Source: CAYJFG01 sp964369405 (GTDB lineage Bacteria > Bacillota > Clostridia > Oscillospirales > Acutalibacteraceae). From it: a stretch of DNA of 12,018 nucleotides. Shown piece by piece: positions 1-7,217 of the stretch. Made by a program: the position numbers and the translations under genes. The stretch's first letter is position 1, and the number at the start of each line of letters is the position of its first letter. The notes under the pieces are model-generated. The model worked only from the letters and a program-made list of their open reading frames with translations, ran no database searches and was not told where the DNA came from. The stretch is taken from contig CAYJGB010000043.1 of assembly GCA_964369405.1 (NCBI GenBank), positions 1-12,018 of the forward strand. The letters are read 5' to 3'.

Positions 1-1852
1 TTAATGTTTTTATAAAAACATCTGCACTTCCCTCTCCTGTTACTTTTGTATCTAACTTATATGTACACTCGCTACTTTTTTCTTCACTTTTAAGCACTAC
101 TGTATACATATCACTATTTGTATTTTCATGGTACAAACTCTCTTCTACATTATATGAGCTTTTCTCCAGAGGTAATGACGGTTGATTTTTACTGAAATTA
201 TAGCTATCAATAAATGTGTTGATATTACATTTTTCTATCCAGTTAGATTTATCAAAAGTCATATCGTAATTTGAACTTAGTAAATATACGTTTTCACCAT
301 TTGCATACTCTAATGTATCTGATAAAAACTGTGTTGGTGTAGAATTTACTAATTTAAAATAATTGTTATCAAACATATCTGACAAATCATTTTCATTAGC
401 AACTGATTTATATGTATTCATTCCGTCTGAGTACACACCTTGAGTTAAATTCAAATAGTCAGCAGATACAAATGATGACTTAAAATCCCAATATGACGGC
501 ATATTAGTTTTCCAAAGAATTTTTGTAGTATAATAACTCGATGTCATACTTTTCATATGCATATCAGCGTTATTGTCATCACTTAAAACATAAAACATAT
601 TAACTCCATTTTCGCTTAATGTAGATACTTTATCAAAATAGACTGTATCATCGTAATATTTAGATTTTATGTCGATAGTATCTTTATTACCATTATCTTT
701 AAAGTAATCATCAAAATATGATTTTTGTATATTGTTATACGAACTTTTAAACTGAGTGTTTTTAAGCTCAACTGTACCTATATCTTGAGGTTTTGCATAA
801 TCGTTGATATTTAAATATAGATTATCTACTACAGATATATGTAAATCTCTATCGAAATATGCTGTAATATCTTCTGATATATTTTCATTAAGAGAATTAA
901 ACTCTTTGATAGAAAAATCTAAATTATCTCTTTTACTCTGACTGTCAGCATATTTATCATTAAAATATTCACTCTCAAAATATCCGCTTTTTTGAGATAA
1001 AAACTCTTGATACATCATCTGTAACAATAATATCTCTGATATTTGCTTCAACATAGCTGTGTTTACATATTGATATTGCATTTGTGAGTACGGAAACACA
1101 ACATACGCAAACTGAGCAGCACTATCTGCGTATGTATATTCACTATCTAATTTCAAACATAATCTTTCAATAACACTTGAAATTTCATCAGTAACTGTTG
1201 AGTTATTAAAAATTATTTCTTTTCGTTGTTCTGCTGTATCAAATTCACTGTCAAAACCGTTGTTTGATAAAGAGTAAATCTTTGCAAACGCCATAGTTAG
1301 TTCGTCTTTTTCTTTATTCAACTGAGCTTTAGATATTTTACCGTTTACATATTCCTCAGCTTTTTCCATATATTTTTTATACTTGCTCAAAGCTATATCA
1401 ACATAATTAGTATCTTCAATAGTCAAAACATCTTGCGACCATTTATTATTTAAATTTGTATTATAAGTATCTATTTTATCTTCGCCTAACATTTTATTTA
1501 TATCAGCTTGATATAAATCCAACTTATTGTCTATATCATTTACTAAGTCTAAAACATCTTGACATATTGCAGTTAAGATATTAATAGACTCTGTAGTAGA
1601 GCCACCAAAAACCCATAGATTAATCATAGATGCAATTTTGTCATCTTTATCATCTAAAGTCGATTTAGACATATCAACTAGAGTAAGACCAATCGTTTCC
1701 ATTGCAGTATTAAAAACATTGTCACTAACAAAAGAGTAAACAGAGGATACAAGTGGCAATGCATAAACTTTTGGAAAAAACGAACTTGCAAACACCATTA
1801 TAACGCATAATAACACTGAAACCATTTTTACAATAATCTTATAAATACACAT
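1..1852 (-). CDS. Large secreted protein of unknown function, 3' end outside window
   Basis: An open frame of 617 codons begins at ATG 1852 and runs off the left edge, so the C-terminus is missing. An in-frame TGA eight codons upstream, with GAGG about 12 bases before the ATG, fixes the start. The N-terminus (MCIYKIIVKMVSVLLCVIMV, then FASSFFPKVYA) is a clear signal peptide, with likely cleavage after VYA near residue 31. Residues about 40-300 look mostly alpha-helical, rich in charged residues, with heptad-like stretches such as DVLDLVNDIDNKLDLYQADI. After about residue 330 the sequence is rich in Asp, Asn, Tyr and Ser and looks like a beta-rich extracellular region. I recognise no family. 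The helical front is only loosely reminiscent of helical pore-forming toxins or surface-protein stalks, and I do not claim either. It is transcribed divergently from the LRR-dockerin gene, so both may act outside the cell. Codon use is AT-rich like its neighbours. Confidence 0.85.
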   Translation of the reverse strand, partial: MCIYKIIVKMVSVLLCVIMVFASSFFPKVYALPLVSSVYSFVSDNVFNTAMETIGLTLVDMSKSTLDDKDDKIASMINLWVFGGSTTESINILTAICQDVLDLVNDIDNKLDLYQADINKMLGEDKIDTYNTNLNNKWSQDVLTIEDTNYVDIALSKYKKYMEKAEEYVNGKISKAQLNKEKDELTMAFAKIYSLSNNGFDSEFDTAEQRKEIIFNNSTVTDEISSVIERLCLKLDSEYTYADSAAQFAYVVFPYSQMQYQYVNTAMLKQISEILLLQMMYQEFLSQKSGYFESEYFNDKYADSQSKRDNLDFSIKEFNSLNENISEDITAYFDRDLHISVVDNLYLNINDYAKPQDIGTVELKNTQFKSSYNNIQKSYFDDYFKDNGNKDTIDIKSKYYDDTVYFDKVSTLSENGVNMFYVLSDDNNADMHMKSMTSSYYTTKILWKTNMPSYWDFKSSFVSADYLNLTQGVYSDGMNTYKSVANENDLSDMFDNNYFKLVNSTPTQFLSDTLEYANGENVYLLSSNYDMTFDKSNWIEKCNINTFIDSYNFSKNQPSLPLEKSSYNVEESLYHENTNSDMYTVVLKSEEKSSECTYKLDTKVTGEGSADVFIKTL

Positions 1853-1880
1853 AATTTTCTTTGCCTCAAAATTTCAATAG

Positions 1881-1890
1881 TGATTAATCA
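1881..1890. repeat. 10-bp perfect palindrome in the 5' leader
   Basis: TGATTAATCA is a perfect palindrome lying about 30 bases downstream of the predicted transcription start of the minus-strand gene and about 30 bases before its ATG. It could be an operator or a chance AT-rich palindrome. No regulator gene is nearby. Confidence 0.3.
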
Positions 1891-1928
1891 ATTTTATTTT
1901 TATTGTCTTTTCGCTAAACGTTTAATGA

Positions 1929-1957
1929 ATTATATTCCTATAGAGTTCAAAAGTCAA
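1929..1957 (-). promoter_or_regulatory. Sigma-A promoter for the unknown secreted protein
   Basis: On the minus strand TTGACT (1957-1952) is followed after exactly 17 bases by a perfect TATAAT (1934-1929). Transcription would start near 1922, giving a leader of about 70 bases before ATG 1852. This is close to the housekeeping consensus and points to strong vegetative expression. Confidence 0.75.
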
Positions 1958-2291
1958 TTAAAAAGTTGTCATTTCTAATTACGAAAAATTATAAATAACT
2001 AATAAAATTTTTATGACATATAAATAAACAATAAAAACCATTTTTAAATATAGCTAAATTTTTATAAAACACTTATATAATATATATAAAACTTTGTTAA
2101 ATTAATATCACACATAAAGCAAATTTTTAATAATTATATTAAGTATTTTTTGACAACAATCCCCAATAACAAGGCATTTTTTGACTATATTTAACTTTAA
2201 TATTAAGAATTTAAAGACTATTTAATTTTAAAAAATCAATATTGTTAAAAATATAACAATTCATTTTTATTAAACCTGTATTTTTTAGTCC

Positions 2292-2320
2292 TTGAAATTT
2301 TATTTAATATGCTGTAAAAT
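2292..2320 (+). promoter_or_regulatory. Sigma-A promoter for the LRR-dockerin gene
   Basis: TTGAAA (2292-2297), a 17-base spacer and TAAAAT (2315-2320) lie about 60 bases before ATG 2379. Directly downstream is an inverted repeat, ACATATA at 2321-2327 and TATATGT at 2334-2340. It would fall at the transcription start, but it is pure A/T apart from one C and one G and may be chance. The ribosome-binding site is AAGTGGGG at 2364-2371, seven bases before the ATG. Confidence 0.6.
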
Positions 2321-2378
2321 ACATATATATAATTATATGTGATAATTATACAAAAAAAATTGAAAGTGGGGAAATTTT

Positions 2379-4238
2379 ATGAATAACTTTAAGAAAAAAT
2401 TGATTGCTATTTGTCTTAGCAGTACACTACTTATTAGCTCTAGTGCTGTAAGCGTATTTGCTACAGAAGACAAAACAGTTGCTAATGAAGTAACACAAAC
2501 AACTTCTCAGACAGTAGAAAAAAACGCAACTAACAGCGATGAATCAACTGGCGATGTACAATGGGTAACAGTAGAAGGTGTAGTAGGTGGTCAACTTGAG
2601 TTTGATTTTTCTACAGGCACAATTTTATCAGCAAGTAGAAATATTACATCAGCTATTATACCAGAAACAATCAACGGTACTACTGTAAGAGCACTCGGCG
2701 ATACTGCTTTTTACAGCTGTTGGTATTTAACAGAGGTTTCTATACCAGAATTTGTTAACTCAATCGGGGCTAATGCATTTGATATTTGTAATAGTTTAAC
2801 TAAAATTTCAGTTGATGGTAGTAATAACTTTTTTTATGATGACAACGGAGTTTTATATGACAGAATTGAACAAGCGTTAATGGTTTATCCTGATTCTAAA
2901 GCTGGTTTTATGTATACAATACCAGAGGGTATTTTTACAATATACGCAAATGCATTTTCAGAAGCTGACAATTTACAACAAGTAATTATTCCAGATAGTG
3001 TACAAGAAATTCACGCTTATGCATTTTCAGGTTGTGATAATTTAGCTTCTATAACAATATCATCACAAGTTGAATTTTTGGGTGACCATGTATTTAGAAG
3101 ATGTTCTAGTTTAGAAGATATTACAGTTGAGCCTTATAATCCAAATTATCTTAGTATAGATGGCGTCTTATTTAGTGCAGATTACGAAACACTAATTCAA
3201 TATCCAGCAGGAAAAACAGCAAAATATTACACTATACCTAAATACGTTACTACATTATCTGAATACTCTTTTGAATGGGCTGATAATTTAAAAGAAGTAA
3301 CAATTCCGAATAATGTTAAAACTATAGAAAGCTATGTGTTTACTGGTTGTACAAGTTTAGAAAAAGTAGATATACCTGGCTCAATTACAACACTAAGCTC
3401 AGGTTTGTTTGAAAATTGCACTAGCCTAACAGATGTAAATATAGCTAATGGTGTTGAAGCAATCGACAGTTTAGTATTTTATCGTTGTAGTAGTTTAGTA
3501 CAAATAGATATACCAAGCAGTGTTACAACATTAGGCACTAATATTTTTAATGACTGTATAAGCCTTCAAAATATCAATGTAGATAAAGATAATTTAAACT
3601 TTTCTAGTGCAGACGGTGTATTATTTAGTAAAGATAAAAGTGTTTTAATAACATATCCGCTAGGTAAAACAGACGAATTTTATAATGTGCCAGAAGGTGT
3701 TCAAACAATAGGCTTTGCATCGTTTACTGACAATATTAATTTAAAAAAGGTAATACTACCTGACGGCGTTTTAAAATTAGATACTAGTGCATTTAGTTCT
3801 AGCAATATAGAACAAGTCATATTATCAGATAGTGTTACAGAAATTGGAATTGGTGCATTTAGTGATTGTGCTAACTTACAAAAAGTAAACATACCAGAAA
3901 ACACTACTAAGATAGGATATGTAGCGTTCCAAAAATGTCCTAACTTAACATTATACATTGACGCAGAAAATACTACTGCAATAAATTTTGCTATAAGCAA
4001 TAAAGTTCCATATGTTTTAGTAAGAGATGTAATGTACGGAGATGTAAATTTAGATGGTAATGTAAGCATAGTAGATGCTTTGGAAACAATGAAACATTTA
4101 TCTAAATTACAAACATACACAGAAGAACAACTTATAAATGCAGATGTAACCGGTGGTGGAGTAGCTATACAAGACACCTTATATATACAAATGTATATAT
4201 CTAAAATTATACAAGTATTCCCAATTGAATATGTATAG
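2379..4238 (+). CDS. Secreted BspA-like leucine-rich-repeat protein with C-terminal dockerin
   Basis: 619 residues. A signal peptide (MNNFKKKLIAICLSSTLLIS to about VFA, residues 1-28) directs export. A Thr/Ser/Asn-rich linker follows to about residue 58. Residues about 85-530 are LRR_5 (BspA/TpLRR-type) repeats with the pattern 'L..V.IP..V..I...AF..C..L'. Three non-LRR islands interrupt them at about 151-183, 257-288 and 407-438, each carrying 'GVL(F/Y)...L..YP..K......(I/V)P'. Residues 553-619 form a type I dockerin. Its first calcium loop is canonical (D555, N557, D559, S563, D566); the second (589-599) is one residue short and has Gly in place of an acidic ligand. By family knowledge the dockerin would bind a cohesin on a scaffoldin, anchoring a ligand-binding LRR module to a cellulosome or the cell surface; no cohesin gene is in this window. 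The ligand is unknown. The gene is monocistronic, with its own promoter and a terminator about 105 bases after the stop. Confidence 0.93.
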   Translation: MNNFKKKLIAICLSSTLLISSSAVSVFATEDKTVANEVTQTTSQTVEKNATNSDESTGDVQWVTVEGVVGGQLEFDFSTGTILSASRNITSAIIPETINGTTVRALGDTAFYSCWYLTEVSIPEFVNSIGANAFDICNSLTKISVDGSNNFFYDDNGVLYDRIEQALMVYPDSKAGFMYTIPEGIFTIYANAFSEADNLQQVIIPDSVQEIHAYAFSGCDNLASITISSQVEFLGDHVFRRCSSLEDITVEPYNPNYLSIDGVLFSADYETLIQYPAGKTAKYYTIPKYVTTLSEYSFEWADNLKEVTIPNNVKTIESYVFTGCTSLEKVDIPGSITTLSSGLFENCTSLTDVNIANGVEAIDSLVFYRCSSLVQIDIPSSVTTLGTNIFNDCISLQNINVDKDNLNFSSADGVLFSKDKSVLITYPLGKTDEFYNVPEGVQTIGFASFTDNINLKKVILPDGVLKLDTSAFSSSNIEQVILSDSVTEIGIGAFSDCANLQKVNIPENTTKIGYVAFQKCPNLTLYIDAENTTAINFAISNKVPYVLVRDVMYGDVNLDGNVSIVDALETMKHLSKLQTYTEEQLINADVTGGGVAIQDTLYIQMYISKIIQVFPIEYV

Positions 4239-4341
4239 CATATGAACTTTTATTATTCTCGCTTAGCGTCTAAAATTTTGGTTTAATTCAATTTTCAGAC
4301 TGTACAGAGGCTTACGCACGAATGTTAATATTAACAAGTAT

Positions 4342-4420
4342 TTGTAGGGAGCATTCCATATGCTCCCTACTTTTTTATGTATTTGATGAAATTCGGCGAA
4401 AATGGATTTCGCCCCTACAA
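4342..4420. repeat. REP/MITE-like element made of two inverted hairpins
   Basis: The 79-base segment starts with TTGTAGGG and ends with CCCTACAA, so its ends are 8-bp inverted repeats. Inside are two hairpins: stem GTAGGGAGCAT with loop TCCAT, and stem GGCGAAA (4395-4401) / TTTCGCC (4407-4413) with loop ATGGA. The two loops are exact reverse complements, so the element reads as two diverged copies of one hairpin in opposite orientation. No transposase is present. Repetition elsewhere in the genome cannot be seen from this window. Confidence 0.5.
4344..4376 (+). terminator. Rho-independent terminator of the LRR-dockerin gene
   Basis: A perfect 11-bp stem, GTAGGGAGCAT (4344-4354) with ATGCTCCCTAC (4360-4370), closes a five-base loop TCCAT and is followed by TTTTTT (4371-4376). 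It lies about 105 bases after the stop codon. It is also the left half of the palindromic repeat at 4342-4420, so a repeat may have been co-opted as terminator. Confidence 0.8.
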
Positions 4421-4517
4421 CGGACTTGTATAATATGACGAACATTTCACTAAATGCTACAGCCCCCTTTTTTAGGTCGTTTGATTTTATCAACCTCCTT
4501 TATCATCAACTTACTTG
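4421..4517. other. Non-coding spacer, possible decayed repeat
   Basis: This stretch lies between the repeat element and the aminotransferase promoter. It contains GCTACAGCCCCCTTTTTT (4457-4474), which looks like the right half of a terminator hairpin with no left arm. On the minus strand it has an isolated AAGGAGG (4500-4494) with no proper start codon at a useful distance. I see no supported gene. It may be the remnant of a longer repeat or of a lost gene. Confidence 0.4.
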
Positions 4518-4546
4518 TTGAATGTTTTTTTATTTTGTGTTAAAAT
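4518..4546 (+). promoter_or_regulatory. Sigma-A promoter for the aminotransferase-trpS unit
   Basis: TTGAAT (4518-4523), a 17-base spacer and TAAAAT (4541-4546) preceded by an extended -10 TGT (4538-4540). The predicted start near 4553 leaves a leader of only about 40 bases. This is too short for a T-box, so no tRNA-sensing leader precedes this unit. Confidence 0.6.
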
Positions 4547-4592
4547 ATTAATCAGTATTATGTATTATATTTATTTTGAAAGGATTGTTTTT

Positions 4593-5783
4593 ATGAATTA
4601 CACTTTTTCAGATAGAGTAAACTCTCTAAAACCATCAGCTATTAGAGAAATTTTTAAGTACGCAGCCGACCCTACTGTGATTTCTTTATCAGCTGGCAAC
4701 CCTGCTCCAGAGGCATTCCCTACTAAAGCAATAAGCGAAATTTCAGCTAAATTGCTTACAGAAAGACCGATAGATGCTCTTCAATATAGTTTTACAGAAG
4801 GGTACACTCCACTTAGAAACCAACTAAAAGAGTATATGAAAACATCACACAATGCATTTAGTGATAACGACGATATTTTAATTACGTCAGGTGCACAACA
4901 AATTATGGATTTAGCAACTAAATCTATATGTAACGAGGGTGACACCGTAATATGTGAAGCACCAAGTTTTATAGGCTCGCTAAATACATTTCGTTCTTAC
5001 AGGTGTAACTTAGTAGGCGTTGAACTTGAAAACGATGGAATGAATATTGAAAAACTTGAGGAGGCATTAAAAACTCAAGAAAATGTAAAATTCATTTATA
5101 CAATTCCTAATTTTCAAAACCCATCTGGTGTTACAACAAGTTTAGAAAAAAGAAAAGCAATATATGAGCTTGCTAAAAAATACAGCGTATTAATTATTGA
5201 GGATAACCCATACGGCGACTTAAGATATGAGGGCGAAAATGTAGATTGTATTAAATCAATGGACACTGACGGATTAGTAATATACGCAGGTTCATTCTCT
5301 AAAATAATATCTCCTGGTATGAGAGTAGGTTATTGTATAGCACCTAAAGAGATATTACAAAAAATGGTAGTTTGTAAACAGGGTCAAGACGTGCATACAA
5401 ACATATGGTCACAAATGATATGTGACGAGTTTATGAGAAATTACGATTTTAACGCACATTTAGAATATTTAAGAGAATTATACAGTAAAAAAGCTAAATT
5501 GATGACATCATTGTTAGATGAACATCTATCACCAGACATAACATATAACAAGATAACAGGCGGATTATTTACATATTGCAAACTACCACAAGAAGTGGAT
5601 ATGTTAGCATTTTGTAAAGAAGCAGTACTTAGCAAAGTTTGTGTAGTGCCAGGAAACGCATTTTTAACCGATGAAAAAGAAATATGTTCTAACTTTAGGA
5701 TAAACTTTTCTACACCGACAGATGAGCAACTAATAAAAGGAATAGAGATATTAGGACAAGTTGCTAAAAAAATGATAAAATAA
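4593..5783 (+). CDS. PLP-dependent fold-type I aminotransferase (2-aminoadipate/aromatic type)
   Basis: 396 residues from ATG 4593, chosen because AAAGGA (4579-4584) is eight bases upstream; an in-frame TTG at 4515 would lie in the promoter. The protein resembles the stand-alone aminotransferases related to MocR/LysN/ARO8, cytosolic enzymes that move an amino group between an amino acid and a 2-oxo acid through PLP. Visible motifs: S99-G100-A101-Q102 for phosphate binding, the NP of NFQNPSG (N176), D204 in IIEDNPYG (pyridine nitrogen), the Schiff-base K237 in SFSK, R244 in PGMRVGY, and a C-terminal Arg in SNFRINF for the substrate carboxylate. There is no N-terminal GntR DNA-binding domain, so it is an enzyme and not a MocR regulator. 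Substrate cannot be read from sequence; aromatic, branched-chain or 2-aminoadipate are all possible. It lies 13 bases before trpS and is probably cotranscribed with it. Confidence 0.9.
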   Translation: MNYTFSDRVNSLKPSAIREIFKYAADPTVISLSAGNPAPEAFPTKAISEISAKLLTERPIDALQYSFTEGYTPLRNQLKEYMKTSHNAFSDNDDILITSGAQQIMDLATKSICNEGDTVICEAPSFIGSLNTFRSYRCNLVGVELENDGMNIEKLEEALKTQENVKFIYTIPNFQNPSGVTTSLEKRKAIYELAKKYSVLIIEDNPYGDLRYEGENVDCIKSMDTDGLVIYAGSFSKIISPGMRVGYCIAPKEILQKMVVCKQGQDVHTNIWSQMICDEFMRNYDFNAHLEYLRELYSKKAKLMTSLLDEHLSPDITYNKITGGLFTYCKLPQEVDMLAFCKEAVLSKVCVVPGNAFLTDEKEICSNFRINFSTPTDEQLIKGIEILGQVAKKMIK

Positions 5784-5796
5784 AGAGGTAGTTAAA

Positions 5797-6819
5797 TTGG
5801 ATAATGTAAAAGAGATAGAAAAACCAGAAAAGAAAAAAATAATATTCAGTGCTATTCAGCCAAGTGGAACAATCACATTAGGTAACTATTTAGGTGCTAT
5901 ATCTAACTGGAAAGATATGCAAAACGAATTCAACTGTATATATGCATTAGCAGATTTACACACAATAACAGTTCGTCAAGAGCCTAAAAAATTCAGAGAA
6001 AACACATTGCAAGCATATGCACTATTATTAGCTTGTGGAATAGACCCAGAAAAAAGTATATTTTTTATTCAAAGCCATGTAGAAACACATAGCGAGCTTG
6101 CGTGGATTTTAAACTGTTATACTCAATTTGGAGAGCTTTCACGAATGACGCAATTCAAAGATAAATCTTTAAAACATGCTGATAATGTAAATGTAGGGTT
6201 ATTTGCATACCCTAGTTTAATGGCAGCAGATATATTACTGTATCAAACAGATTTAGTGCCAGTAGGAGCAGACCAAAAACAGCACTTGGAGTTATCAAGA
6301 GATATTGCATCAAGGTTTAATGGTTTATATGGTAACACATTTAAAATACCAGAACCACATATACCTAAAGTTGGAGCAAAAATAATGTCTTTGCAAGAAC
6401 CAAACAAAAAGATGAGTAAATCAGATGAAAATGTTAATTCATGGATAGGCATTTTAGACAAACCAGAAACAATAATGAAAAAGTTTAAAAGAGCTGTTAC
6501 AGACTCAGAAGCATCTGTATATTACGGAGAAAACAAAGACGGAATAAACAACTTAATGGGTATATACAGTGCTATCACAGGAAAAACTCATAGTCAAATA
6601 GAAGAAGAGTTCAAAGGTAGGGGTTATGGCGACTTTAAAGTAGCAGTAGCACAAAGTGTAATAGATGAGCTTAAACCGATACAAGAAAGATATGAGAAGT
6701 ATATAAACGATAAAGCATATTTAGAAGAATGTTATAAAAAGGGTGCAGAAATGGCACAACGTTTTTCAAAAAGAACCGTTTTAAAAGCTAAAAAGAAGAT
6801 AGGGTTTGTAATGCCTTGA
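5797..6819 (+). CDS. trpS: Tryptophanyl-tRNA synthetase
   Basis: 340 residues; class I synthetase that charges tRNA-Trp in the cytosol using ATP and tryptophan. The HIGH-equivalent motif is in PSGTITLGNYLGA (residues 22-34) and KMSKS is intact at 205-209 (NKKMSKSDEN). The AYPSLMAADILLY (137-149) and VGADQKQHLELSRDIA (156-171) segments are typical of TrpRS amino-acid and tRNA binding. Length fits the bacterial enzyme (about 325-345). The start is TTG 5797 with GAGG at 5785-5788 eight bases upstream; the lysine-rich extension MDNVKEIEKPEKKK precedes the catalytic core. The non-ATG start may lower translation relative to the aminotransferase. It lies in one unit with the aminotransferase upstream and the zinc-ribbon gene 35 bases downstream. 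Confidence 0.97.
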   Translation: MDNVKEIEKPEKKKIIFSAIQPSGTITLGNYLGAISNWKDMQNEFNCIYALADLHTITVRQEPKKFRENTLQAYALLLACGIDPEKSIFFIQSHVETHSELAWILNCYTQFGELSRMTQFKDKSLKHADNVNVGLFAYPSLMAADILLYQTDLVPVGADQKQHLELSRDIASRFNGLYGNTFKIPEPHIPKVGAKIMSLQEPNKKMSKSDENVNSWIGILDKPETIMKKFKRAVTDSEASVYYGENKDGINNLMGIYSAITGKTHSQIEEEFKGRGYGDFKVAVAQSVIDELKPIQERYEKYINDKAYLEECYKKGAEMAQRFSKRTVLKAKKKIGFVMP

Positions 6820-6854
6820 TTTAAAAAGTAAAAATAATTTAAAGGGTGATAACA

Positions 6855-7190
6855 ATGGATAGTAACAACTGTAAAAATTGTAGCTTTGACAATGATACAA
6901 ATGCTATTTTTTGTCAAAACTGTGGTCAAAAACTAGCCTCAAAAAAGACAGTTAAGGACCTTGTAAAAGATTTAAAATTGGGTAGTCTTGCTGGGTTAGG
7001 TTCAAAAGGTGTTTCTGTTGCTCCAATAGTCGGAATTGATATGGACAGTAAAAACACAAGTAAAAAAGATATACCACTAGTAAAAAAACGACACATCTTA
7101 GAAGATGGGTCGTGGTATTGCCCTTATTGTGGAATGAAAAACAAAAAGCAAAATAGTTATTGCAACGACTGTGCTATGGATAGACCATAA
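6855..7190 (+). CDS. Small double zinc-ribbon protein, function unknown
   Basis: 111 residues from ATG 6855. The start is set by AAAGGGTG (6841-6848) upstream; an in-frame GTG at 6846 lies inside that site and is rejected. An N-terminal zinc ribbon has C6, C9, C20 and C23 (CKNC...CQNCG). A basic and glycine-rich middle without clear fold spans about 25-85. A second CxxC...CxxC module has C89, C92, C103 and C106 (CPYCG...CNDC). There is no signal peptide or transmembrane segment, so it should be cytosolic. Such paired ribbons usually bind nucleic acid or protein, but no specific function can be assigned. It is the last gene of the aminotransferase-trpS unit and ends 27 bases before a strong terminator. 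Confidence 0.8.
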   Translation: MDSNNCKNCSFDNDTNAIFCQNCGQKLASKKTVKDLVKDLKLGSLAGLGSKGVSVAPIVGIDMDSKNTSKKDIPLVKKRHILEDGSWYCPYCGMKNKKQNSYCNDCAMDRP

Positions 7191-7217
7191 ATATTAATCT
7201 TGAGCATAAATTTCTCG

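Larger units (their letters stand above)
1853..2378. other. AT-rich divergent intergenic region
   Basis: This 526-base gap separates two divergently transcribed genes for secreted proteins. It holds the minus promoter at 1929-1957, the plus promoter at 2292-2320, and a 10-base direct repeat, ATTTTTTGAC, at 2145-2154 and 2176-2185. I see no open frame with a plausible ribosome-binding site and no RNA gene. The rest is very AT-rich with many T and A runs. Confidence 0.7.

Noticed and set aside
3701..4177. Minus-strand open frame of 158 codons within the LRR-dockerin gene
   Set aside because: It is a shadow of the repetitive LRR sequence. The plus frame has the signal peptide, LRRs and dockerin, while the minus frame has no ribosome-binding site or domain.
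4324..4335. Palindrome GTTAATATTAAC after the LRR gene
   Set aside because: A perfect 12-bp palindrome, but in AT-rich sequence downstream of a gene and before its terminator, with no sign of function.
4263..4493. Open frame of 76 codons on the minus strand through the repeat element
   Set aside because: It would start at a TTG that directly abuts the AAGGAGG, which is too close, and it reads straight through both repeat hairpins. Its translation shows no recognisable domain.
4515..4592. Longer N-terminus for the aminotransferase from TTG 4515
   Set aside because: The extra 26 codons overlap the promoter and have no ribosome-binding site; the family starts near MNYTFSDRV with AAAGGA correctly placed before ATG 4593.
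4547..4592. Possible T-box or riboswitch before the aminotransferase-trpS unit
   Set aside because: The leader is only about 40 bases and has no specifier stem, T-box sequence or terminator/antiterminator pair.
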